Of a stretch of 64,000 nt of DNA, positions 53,990 to 64,000 are shown one piece after another. The position numbers and the translations under genes are program-made. Position 1 is the stretch's first letter; every line of letters starts with the position of its first letter. Source of the DNA: Lithospermum erythrorhizon (lineage: Eukaryota > Streptophyta > Magnoliopsida > Boraginales > Boraginaceae); the NCBI GenBank assembly GCA_019722365.1, contig JADFUC010000595.1:124001-188000 (forward strand), read 5' to 3'. Under the pieces are notes generated by a model. That model was given only the letters and a program-made list of their open reading frames with translations. It made no database searches and had not been told where the DNA came from.

Positions 53990-54645
53990 CTGATAGAACT
54001 CGTCAAGAACCCGATAGATGGTGCAGGCTTTCTTAGTTGAAAGTGATGAGCCTTCTTCATACGAAGAAGCAATGAGGGAAGGGGCCGATGAATGACTTTT
54101 AGCCATGAGAAATCCGATATCCACTGATATGCAGCGGCAGTATGGGCGTTGATCTTGCAGGATCACCAGACCCATCCGGTGTAAATGGAATTTCAAATGC
54201 AAAGCGGATAAGGGCCGGAAATGTCCATGTTTATAAAACTAGACTAGTAGCCAAAGGTTTCAAAAAGAAGATTCAAAGGAATTGATTATGATGAAACCTT
54301 CTCACCGATTAATCCAAGTTTAAATCCATTTGGATTCTCTTAGCGTTCTTGAATATTACGATTACGAAATATAGCGGATGGATGTGAAAAGCGGCATTCT
54401 GAATGGGAATCTAGAAGAGAGGCGTGTACATGACACAACCTCCTCGGTTTACATATCGAAATCACCTAAAAAGGTATCTGAAGCTACGAATCCATTTATG
54501 CTGCACTTAAGCAAGCATCCAGAAGTTGGAATCTTCGTTTCAATGAAGCAATCAAAAGTTTTGGATTTTCCAGAAACGAAGAAGATTCATGTGTGTACAC
54601 GAAGGTTAGTGGGACCCATATTACATTTGTGGTCTTGTATGTAGG
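53990..54645 (+). pseudogene. Copia reverse transcriptase relic of element A, cut at the active site
   Basis: Frames show SYEEAMRE near 54.06 kb, HVYKTRLVAKGF at 54,225-54,260, DYDETFSPI near 54.29 kb and MDVKSGILNGNLEE from 54,378. The last recognisable stretch is THITFVVLYV, directly before where the catalytic DD should come. At that point (54,646) the sequence changes to an LTR start. The remainder of RT and RNase H is absent on this strand. Confidence 0.8.
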
Positions 54646-55577
54646 TATTGGAAAATTACGCAACTAGTTCATAATAAAACATGAACAAAAGCAACCAAGA
54701 TCGAATAAATGTATAATGACGAATTACAAAACATATATAATATGAAATTCATACACGTATGAATACGAGTACTACGATACGCGGTTGACATTAGCAACTT
54801 TCTTCCTCCACCAAATCCTCGAAGTAGAATCTCTCGGCACCTCAGGTAAATGCCTCGATTAGTCCACACCAAGGCGGTTAGTCACGCGATTGAACTGTTA
54901 GAATCTTCAGAGGAGGCAATTGGAAGCAAAAATCAAGTCAAAAGCTTGACTCGATTTTGTTTATAGAGAGGAGAGAGGGAGGCTGACCTTTTGAGAGGAT
55001 GAGGGAGAAAAAGATGATGATTATGTTTTTTTCATCTTTTCTCTTTCTTTATATAGCCCCTTTCTTTAGCGAATAGCTGTTCGTTAAAACCGTTAACTAA
55101 CTTTATCAAACGTGTAAGTAACTCAAAAAGTTACTAATGAGCTTCTCTCGTTTAAATTGTCAATTGAAATAGCAATTTAATTGATTCGGTTTTGTCCAAT
55201 TTGTATTTTACATTATCAATGTAAAATTCTCGATTGGGTATCTCGTTGATTTCAATCAACTCCCAATTTAACAATCTCGATTTAATTCCGTCGTGGAATA
55301 TAAGCTTCAGCGTCGTTGTGTGTGTGACGCCGGAGCTCGGATAATATTAATTAAGTATAATATAATTGACCATTATGATTATTATATCGGTTATGCGTGG
55401 ATCACAATGTCTGACATAACCCTTATATTATCATGAGTTTCATTTTAGTACAATTACTATTTATTGAACACTTAGTTTGAGTAATCTCATTTAACTAAAA
55501 CTAGTAAATGAATTGTTACAACGAATTATTACTTAGCAGGCATAATTATAGAAATCAAACTACTCTGATTTCGAATA
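54646..55577 (-). repeat. 3' LTR of copia element B, inserted in the RT of element A
   Basis: About 932 bp, start TATTGGAAAAT and end TTTCGAATA, homologous to 50,021-50,957 and to 60,474-61,367. On the minus strand it is preceded by a purine-rich AAAGTGGGAG (55,578-55,587), a polypurine tract, so this is the 3' LTR of a minus-strand element whose body lies to the right. Confidence 0.75.
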
Positions 55578-58500
55578 CTCCCACTTTCCCTTGGATGATT
55601 ACTTTACAATTCCTTTATCCGCGATCTCTAATCACAGGCTAACCATAAAAAGTGTGCCATGAAAGCAGCGCGGCTTTCTTTCTTTCGGTAGGCCCATTTC
55701 GGTACTATGAGCGTCCAATAAATCAATCGGTCTGAGCTTCGTTGAGAGGCTTTGAGATCTACTTGTATATAAAGGATGGATAAATACCTTATAATATATC
55801 GGCCTCTTACTGATACTCTTTGTGTCACTAACATATGCCGTTATAATCCCCGCTTATCTGGGCGTTTGACATGGTCAGCCATGCTGACTTCTAAATGCCA
55901 ACATAGTAGTTATATACGTAGGTATAGGTGTTAAAACACTTGGTTCTAAGCGAGCATCATGGGACACGGATATACATATCTTACATGATTTTGGAAAGCG
56001 GTCAATCCGGCTTCTCGGTTATTCATTGATAGCCCATAAGATTGATTAGACTTCTGACTTTGATGATCCGATAAAATTGATCGCCATCCCGATCACTATA
56101 TTGGTCATCAAATGCAGAATTACCCAAACCGTTAGTATGCGACCAGAAAAAATGGTTCTTATGTTTCTAGACTTGAAGAGTTGCCAACGCTTACAGGTTG
56201 CCTCTCTAGAAACTATAAACTTACAGGATTTATTATTTCAATAAGCGTAAGAAACAATAAATTACTATGAATGAATTACGCATTCATATAATGTAGTTAA
56301 TAATTAGATTGTAAACAAGAATTACTTTGTTCAATCAATTGCTTAACTTATTCTAGAAAGTAAATGTTTTATACACTTGGACCTTGCATCGTTCGAGTTT
56401 CTTCTTCAATCTCGTGACATCGAGCCTTGATTTAATCACAGTATATATCGACTTCGAGATAGTTGCTCGAGAATCAGCGCATGGAGCCTTTAAGCTTACA
56501 TTAAACTCTTATGTCTTTTTTTAAGACATGTAAAGATGGAGGGTAATGATGCGAAATCATATCATAGCCCGAGGAATACTACTTGCAAGTAGACTTTACA
56601 TCCATCTGCTCGGTCTCTCGACCATAGAATCGTATATTAAGACCAAATCTGGTATAGTCACACATAGCTATGTGCAAAAAGAAGGTTTTAAGCGTTTTTG
56701 CCCGCGAGCTTTAACTTTAAAAATGTGGACGATAAAATACGGGTCTAGTTTCTCTCAAATACCCACTAGTTAAGTGTAACAAGGACAAAACCTCGTTTTG
56801 GTATTTCTAGTGACTATCTCGGGTTTGTGGCGGTTAGCGACACCGAGATTACTATCGAGGCCGGGTTTATAACACTAAAGGTGTGTTAAAAACACATATC
56901 TTATTAAATGCATATTCTTTAATAACATTATCAAAAATACAAGTTGAATTTGTGTGTTATAATCTTGGGATTCGAAGCTTTTTAGTTTATTATCAGTATA
57001 CTAGACTCAGCCCCATTAATGAGTTACTTAGCTAATAGTGTTCCACATGGGACAACTGTCCATGACACTATTCTGACATTCAGTTCTAGGCAAAGATCAA
57101 TAAGTGATCCATTCCATAGAACTATATTTACCTCTATTCTCTTAAAGTTACTACAAAGCGTATTCCCAGACCAACGCAAATACCTTTAGTAAAACTCCAC
57201 AATTCATATTATAGGAATTGTGTTATGTCATGGTCGTGATGTACAACACATGATCCTGACATGGCGCGCGCTATCTGGTGAATCATATTACTAATAGCAA
57301 TAGTCAAATTACCATGTAATAGAGTCAACCACTCACCGATCACGTCGAGGTCCTTAATTGTGAGCAGGACCTACAATAGAGAGTTGCGCTTGTCGATAAG
57401 AATACGTTTATCGTAGAATTTGTCATCGCAAATTTTATTAAGCACTCGAGCTTCATGAGATCATTATAGCTTAACAAGTAAGAAATGCCATCTAAACATA
57501 TTTAGAAGTGACTAATATAACATATGTCACATATATGTATTGGGCTTACAGATGTACAAGAATAAAGCCGATTACCATTACACTTTCCAAGGTTGTATGA
57601 AGATTAACTTTTAGTACTCGAAACATGTAAAATATTTATATGTAGTTGTGCTCCTACTAACCTTTTAAAAACTCAGATTAAATGCTTCACTCTTGACCCC
57701 TTTTGATTTTTAATCAAAATATCCAAGATGAAGATTCTTTCCGTTATCTTGTACCTCGAGTTTGCAACTTGGATGCGATAATATAATCGTTTTCCTTCTT
57801 GTTCGTTTGAGATGTGAGCTTTCAATAACAATGTCAAGTATGCATCAAGTATTTGATCATTATAGAACATTCTTTGGATCACTCACTTAAACACACATGT
57901 TGCAACATGTGGGTAATAAGAAAAAATTTGAAATAGACATGTACATAGTCAATTAATGAATACATTCAACTTGGTCAAAACCAAATGTTTGATTCATTTA
58001 TGACTATATGTTCATTTAATGGGAACACGTTTCTTACTTCTGATGAATCACCATCTAGAAGGTAAATAGAGTGAGTTATACATGACTTTCGTGTGTATTC
58101 GATTCTAGTTCCCTTTCGGATGACTTTAAGTCATCTGTTGGAGTATGACTTATTCATAACGTCGTGTCTCTTTTTGCATTAGACTTTGCTGTCATTAAGA
58201 AATTATCACCACTGACATTCGATATAGGTAGGTTCAATATTTGGATTGGTGTCTCACAGAATAACTTGAATGCATTCAAGTCATATATTTAATTTCACTC
58301 TTTACACTTCTGTGAAGATACTAAATATACAATAAATTGTAATTATAGTAGATAGAAATAAATATATCTGCACTTCCCGAGTTATGTACATGATGACATA
58401 ATCTCAACATTTGACCCGTGTTAAATTATGTCTACTTCAGTGAGATAACATTAGCTTGTCTATTCGAGACGTTTCAAAGTTTGTTTGTCAAACATAAATC

Positions 58501-59150
58501 TTGAGTTATCTCACAGTTGAGTATGAATAAATTTAAAGTAGGTGCAACAACTTTCAATATGTAAATTTATTTCATTCATTGTGTTTCAACTATATTAAGC
58601 ACAATCCTTACTTGTATCACTCAACTAGTGACATATTTAAGGTAGAATGAAAATTACGTTGGTATACAAAATTAAAAGATTTCATCCATTGTGATTTTAA
58701 CTTCATTAAACACAATTCTTTACTACGTATTTTAACAGGAAATGCGCCTTTAAGATGAGAATGATGTCTCATTCTTTGGATTACTCATGTCTATAGTCTT
58801 AATTGAGAATTTGATAGTATTTATATGATCCTCCCACAGTCCCTCTTATCAATTTTGGTGTATCATCCAATGACTTATGTCATTGACTAACTTGTATGCG
58901 AGCATACAAACTAACCAAGATTAACGAACCTCCCACTAAGTCTAGTAAGAGTTGACTCCGTTCATCTTCTGAGATTGGAGCTTGAAATAACTTTGAATTT
59001 TTTATGATTTAAGTAATAATTGAGTATTGCTCTACTCAAAACAAACTCAAACTAGACAAGTGTATAGCTAAATACTACTCATCTTTTCCCTCCTAGCTAA
59101 GAAAAAAACGTACGCATGCTTGACACCTCGCAGCTACTTCACTTGTACCT
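55578..59150 (-). mobile_element. Body of copia element B and unclassified repetitive DNA
   Basis: 55,578-56,200 matches 61,368-62,000 (GATCTCTAATCACAGGCTAA versus GATCTGGTCATTAGAGGTAA; CAATCGGTNC; GAGATCTAC-TTGTATAT; ACATATCTTACATGATT), the region between RNase H and LTR in this family. From 56.2 to 59.15 kb no coding signature is found on either strand. A short 110-bp imperfect duplication (CATTGTG and CACAAT blocks) occurs at 58.57-58.72 kb. No 5' LTR of element B is identified, so it is truncated or interrupted. Confidence 0.5.
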
Positions 59151-60470
59151 CGTCTTTACTTTATTTTACTTCAAGGTTAAGAAACCTCATTTATATACAA
59201 ATTTCTCATCCTTTTTCCTTCATTATGGCCGAAATATTTCCCCCTCTTCCTACAAATTTTTTTCTTTCCTTTTGATGTGATTCTCCTCTTAAATCATAAC
59301 CTTAAAGTTGCTTTCAAGTTTCAAGAAGTAAAAGTGTGATATCGAATAGGTGATTGAAGTAGTAAAGTTGTTTATATTTTGCTTGACTAGAGGTGAGTAG
59401 TCATATCACACATTTATAATCTTTCATACATTATGAATATGTTTATTATATATTTTGGGTTGTTGTAAGTGAATAACTATTAAAAAGATGATGAGTATGT
59501 TGATACGATAATTAATAAGGTGGATATATATAAAAAGTTAATTATTGAGACGAGATTTAATAATAAGGTGATATTGATTATATTAGTGTGATATAATGGT
59601 ACACGTGTATAAATATTAGAATGGGTTGATTGAACTAATCGGCTGTATTGAGAAACTATATTGAATATCAATATATGAGATATTATGATATAATTATATA
59701 TGGGTAAAAATTTAATGTTATAAAATAATTGTTAAATGAGATTATATGTATTTATGAATGTAATGAATAGGAATGAATAAATCATTTGATGGATAACATT
59801 AAAGGATGAGATGAAAATATTGAAAATGAATTGTTGTGATATTGATGTGAATATAGGATGTTGAGATTTATAAAGTTATGTTAAGATAACATGATCATAA
59901 AATGTGGTAAGATTATAAAAGTTGCGATGATGTTGAGTTAGGAGATATGATGATATGAGGAGTTAATAATAAGGTGATATTAATATCATCATAAGATGGG
60001 TTATATAAATTAGATATTGTCCATATGTGTATCGTATAATCTTATGGTTGTAGCATGAGATATTGATATATTTTGATAGGAGTATGATGACAACTTGATC
60101 AATTACATGATGGTAGTAGCTTGAAATAATAACATGTATATCAGGACTATGTTGATGGGTCGATTGTACTTTGAAGTCATGATTGATAGTAATATATGAA
60201 AAAGAATGGGGACACGAAGATAATAAATGATGAGATATATGTATTGAGAAATAGGTATTGATGATATTTGGTGATCTTGAAATGGTTAATAATATTAGTA
60301 TGATGTTATGATATGGCCATATTATGAAAGTGGAGAATATGATTTGCGTTGTGATAATATGATGTCCGGTATTCTATAGAATCACTTGGTCCCATAGGTG
60401 ATAAAATACTATGGATATATGAATATAAATACAAATCCATAATTCCGAGGATCTTAAAATTAACTTCTTA
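59150..60470 (+). mobile_element. Probable LTR or leader of another retroelement, C-poor
   Basis: It begins with a TTTATATACAA TATA-like stretch at 59.19 kb, then ATGGCCGAAATATTTCCCCC and a GGTGAGTAG string at about 59.39 kb, a layout common to the transcribed part of plant LTRs. From 59.40 to 60.36 kb the plus strand is strongly depleted in C and rich in GAT and TGATAT words. No coding frame. The class is not determined. Confidence 0.35.
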
Positions 60471-60473
60471 CGT

Positions 60474-61367
60474 TGTTAACAAATACATATAATTCTGATA
60501 TATGGGCCAGTACTACGGTCTGTGAGGTAAATTCCACCAAAATTCCACCGCAGCTTTCCGCCCGGCTCCTTGTTGCAATATCAATCGTATTATGATATCT
60601 CTAGTTGGTCCACACCGAGGAGAGGTTGAATCAAGAACCGATTTATGCTAGTACCTGGTGAACAAAAACAAAACACCAAATTCTTGGGAGAATTTCGACG
60701 AAAGAGGCGGCAACTTAGAGGTTTGATGAAAGATTTTCTAAAATGTTATGTCATGAAAACCTTAAGTTTTCTTATATAGAGGGCTAGAGTTAAAACAAGC
60801 CCGATAAGCAACCGATTAAGTATTACCTTGACTCGTTAAAAATATTAATTAGTTAAGACACTATTAGGTTCTTCAATGAGTTGAATATTTAATTAGGTTA
60901 ATTAAATATGTGAGTCAATATCAATAATCTTTTATTGATAAATACTAAAATTAGTCGAACCAATTAAATAACTATTTAATTGATTCTATTTGTTCAATCG
61001 ATATTACCACCAAAATGTAGAACCACTTGTAATTGAGAAATACATTTCTCGATTATACGATTCTAACTTAATTTATTACATGAAATCATAACTGGCGATC
61101 CTTTGTATGTGTGTGACCTTCTGAGTTCGAGATAATAGTGAAGTTGTATAATAATAATTGACCAATTACTATTATTATAACGATTAATGAGTAAGATCTA
61201 CTTGATAAGCTGTAACATAAGTATCATGAGAACCCACAGCGCCTAGTAATATACAATTACTAAGTTGAACACTAAGTTCGATAATCATTTAACTTATTGG
61301 TAAATGATTGATACACAATTATACTTAGGGCATAATAAATGGAATCAATTCTCATTGATTTTCAACA
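60474..61367 (-). repeat. 3' LTR of copia element C
   Basis: About 894 bp from TGTTAACAAATACATA to TTTTCAACA, homologous to the LTRs at 50.0 and 54.6 kb (TGGTCCACACCGAG, TTAATTGATTC, TGTGTGTGACC blocks). On the minus strand it follows the purine-rich CGGCAAGCTGGAG (61,368-61,380). Confidence 0.7.
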
Positions 61368-64000
61368 CTCCAGCTTGCCGCGGGCGATTATCTTACCGAT
61401 TCACTTTATCACGCGATCTGGTCATTAGAGGTAACCATAAGAAGTGTGTCATGAAACAACCTGACTTTCTTTACTCGAGTATGTGAGCGAATAAGCATTT
61501 ATGGCGTCCCATAAAACAATCGGTACCAAGCTGTGTGAGAGAGGCCTGAGATCTACCTTGTATATCAGAGACGGACAAATCCTCCCCGATATAACTCGAC
61601 ATCATCATTCTGTTCCATTTTGTGGCCGATATTGACATATCTTAGATTTATAATCCCATTTAAAGGCGGGCGTTTGGTGTAGTCAAAGTACAAAGCTTGT
61701 ATAACACGGATAGTCACTTGCCTCCGAGGTCTAAGAATCGACGAACCTAAAATTCTAAACAAATGTCACAGGACACAAATATACATATCTTCTATGAATT
61801 CGTTTCGGTCGTACCCGGCTCCCAGGTCGCGGACCGGCCAGCGATATTGATCTGAATCTGCCCGGGCTAACGTGATCAATCTTGATCACTAATCAAAACA
61901 CCATATTGGTCATATGATGCTTATTAGCCTAACTGTCGACATCGACGAGGCTTTTTAGGCATCCTATGTTTAGGCTTGAAGAGGTGTAATTAACGGTTAA
62001 GTATTACCTCTGCAGAAAACATAGACTAACCTAGAATTTAACCTTTCACTGCATCGAGGGGATACACTACATGTATATTATATATAAATTTAAACATATA
62101 GACATAGCAAACAAATATATTAAAATATAAGAAGCGGTAATATTCAAGTATTTGTTCACGTAACACAATAGATACATCGACTCCCAACTTAACCCTACTT
62201 GCCCAGCTGCGACATCTGTCCTAAGACCTATATTCATTGCATGCTCATCATCTTTTTGCGACTTAGTGGTTTAGTAAAGTCGGCAGTGCCTCTGTTTCAC
62301 CACTTTACATACTTTGACATCGCTTTCTCAGCGTATCTGTCGGTGATACTGCAGTACGTGCTTGGACTTGTGACTGTGCTAGGGAATTCACTTAGCTTGG
62401 TATTGCCCGATGTTGTCACAAAGCAGCTCATTTTGGTCCTGTCTTGGAATGCTTACACGAGTTAGGTCACAAATTTCTTTATCAACATGCTTCTTTAGCG
62501 GCAGGGCAATTTGCGATGTACTCAAATTACGTAGTAGAATCGGCAATTTTCTGGTTGGAACTCCTCGAATATTGCTCCACCGTTGAAACAAAATACATAC
62601 CCGGTAGGAGCGATAGTCGTCTACATTAGTTTGAAAGCGGCGTGGTGTACCACATCACTTTGCTAACTTCTTCATCTCCACCATATACTATTGAATTTGG
62701 AGCAGAAGGTTCCATATTAGCTTAACATGAGACATTGGGCAATCCACCAATTTGTCGAGACTTGTGCTTTTTGTAGGATCCCTTTTTCGATAGGCACTAT
62801 CATTAGGTTTCGCGGGGAACCTTGTTATTTGACACGTATTCGATCTCTTGCTTAAGAATGATTCTCAAGTTTGAGACCACTCGTCAAAATTCGAGAGAGT
62901 TATTATTCGGCATGCACTTTCAAGTCTTGAGTGAAACTTGATTCTTAGGAGTACTTGATAGTGGTAGCCATATTAATTCTACAAGAATAAGTAAATAAAA
63001 TAATAGACTTCGATGAAACTATCTGCTAAAAACACTAACAAATAAATTGTAAAGTAAATACTAATGCTTCAAATCTCACAGAAATATATTAGTATCGAAT
63101 CTATTATACTTAAGTGAAACGGCAACACTGCTACATTTTGAATCCAGTTATAATAGTAGGTTGTCAACCAATTATGTAAAACTACATAACTCTTGTGTCA
63201 CTAGCATCTCTTACAGGATGCTACCCAACATTTGTATCTCCGAAAACCGGTTAAGCATACCAATTAAACCAAAGTGTTACTTGGATTGATCATCTGAAAG
63301 CCCACAACGTTAGTGGAAATCACTTCAACATGATCCATTGTCATATCAAATGCAACATTGTAACACCCGCCCGTCGCGGTGTGATTGATGCAATTGATTG
63401 CACAACTTTAAAATTGGCTTGATACTTTGCTTAAATTTTAATTGGTAAGATTATTATTACTTTGTTTCATTTACTAAATGCATCTTAGCACATAATCGAC
63501 AATACATGCAACATGAAAAATAAAAAAGTAATGCATTCAAGAGATATACGATATAGCCCACAGAGCACTATTACAAGTATTTATCGAATCTTAACATAAG
63601 TCCTAATTCTTGTATGTATACGGATCCAACCGAGCCCGCTGAAGTACCACCGTAGTAGAAATGATCTTCAATAACTTCACTTGTTACAATATTTATATAC
63701 TAACCCATCTTAGGCTTGACTTGCAAACTTGTAGGTAACATAATAAATAAATAAATACAAAGAAAATATGACTCGAGGAAAGGTCGTTCTGATATTACAG
63801 TTCGCTTGAACCGGAGGAAAAATAAATAAATGGTACGTATCTATATCTAAATTTCAATCACCATTACAAAATATAGGCACTTTGTTAAATCATATAAATG
63901 AACTTAATAAATATTTTAAATGTGTGGAAAATGCATGTTTATGATTATCAAATTAATTACGTCCATTAGCAATTACACATATTAAAATTAATTAATATAA
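61368..64000 (-). mobile_element. Body of copia element C, runs off the window
   Basis: The RNase H relic at 62.2-62.7 kb is on the minus strand, with the 3' LTR to its left, as expected for a minus-strand element. From 62.7 to 64.0 kb only heavily degraded sequence is seen; the 5' LTR must lie beyond the window, if it exists. Confidence 0.65.
62200..62660 (-). pseudogene. Copia RNase H relic of element C
   Basis: Minus-strand frames give SNQKIADSTT and FEYIA near 62.50-62.55 kb, the copia RNase H motif around the second active-site region, then a stretch ending NELLCDN (about 62.42 kb), HSHKSKH near 62.37 kb and KDDEHAMNIGLRT toward 62.2 kb. The order agrees with the C-terminus of copia Pol. 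Several stops and shifts make it non-coding. Confidence 0.75.

Larger units (their letters stand above)
48219..54645 (+). mobile_element. Ty1/copia retrotransposon A (plus strand), interrupted and truncated
   Basis: 5' LTR 48,219-49,191 (TGTTGAAAAT to TTAGAAACA), primer-binding site TGGCATCTGAGC at 49,199-49,210 (two changes from the tRNA-Met complement TGGTATCAGAGC), a leader containing a foreign LTR (50,021-50,957), gag from 51,719, protease near 52,580, integrase to about 53,640, and RT up to 54,645. There another LTR breaks the reading. No 3' half or own 3' LTR is seen beyond. Many stops and shifts; not mobile on its own. Confidence 0.8.

Noticed and set aside
62199..62629. Plus-strand frames of 88 and 61 residues
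   Set aside because: The opposite strand reads as copia RNase H, so these are shadows.

Overview
The window is nuclear DNA from a flowering plant, almost certainly a eudicot. The evidence is AT-rich sequence, GT-AG introns, a plant-type Raf-like protein kinase, a plant peroxisomal reductase with a C-terminal SKL, and a dense load of plant transposable elements (Ty1/copia, hAT, Stowaway) plus an endogenous plant pararetrovirus. The species cannot be fixed from the sequence.

Only one protein-coding gene looks intact. It is a nine-exon Raf-like MAPKKK on the minus strand (29,684-36,546), and the spliced frame closes exactly at 1182 residues. It has an N-terminal PB1 domain, a long disordered middle and a C-terminal kinase domain. 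A second single-copy-type gene is present as a decayed copy: peroxisomal 2,4-dienoyl-CoA reductase (SDRB type) on the minus strand at 8,112-10,741. It has an in-frame stop in exon 1 and an 11-base deletion in exon 4, while its PTS1-bearing last exon is clean. A degenerate tRNA-Arg-like sequence lies at about 7,294.

Layout. 1-6.3 kb: repetitive DNA with clusters of a GGTACC-centred motif and unrecognised broken ORFs. 7.3-10.7 kb: tRNA relic and reductase pseudogene. 12.1-12.5 kb: C-rich stretch followed by a G-rich one. 13.2-19.6 kb: one whole but decayed copia element (minus), with both LTRs, PBS, gag, protease, integrase and reverse transcriptase. 21-24.4 kb: endogenous pararetrovirus (minus) with protease, RT and RNase H relics and a further ORF. 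25.3-25.9 kb: internally deleted hAT transposase. 26.3-29.6 kb: hAT-like and Stowaway MITE debris. 29.7-38 kb: the kinase gene with Stowaway MITEs in and beside it. 38.5-43.4 kb: repeat duplications, a (TTA)24 microsatellite, a hAT-like MITE, a composite MITE and a long ATA/TAA tract. 44.5-46.9 kb: probable LTR-retroelement non-coding DNA with a 34-bp hairpin-bearing minisatellite. 48.2-64 kb: nested copia elements. A plus-strand element (LTR, PBS, gag to RT) is cut at its RT active site by the LTR of a minus-strand element, a related LTR sits in its leader, and a third related element begins at 60.47 kb and runs off the window.

There is no operon-like or cooperating gene set. The picture is one conserved stress-signalling kinase gene embedded in nested, decaying mobile DNA. 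The items most worth a second look are the paired hairpins with a covarying base pair in the pararetroviral region (22.2 kb), the 34-bp hairpin minisatellite (45.3 kb), the GGTACC motif clusters (1.5-6.0 kb), and the repeat-mediated deletion in the reductase gene.
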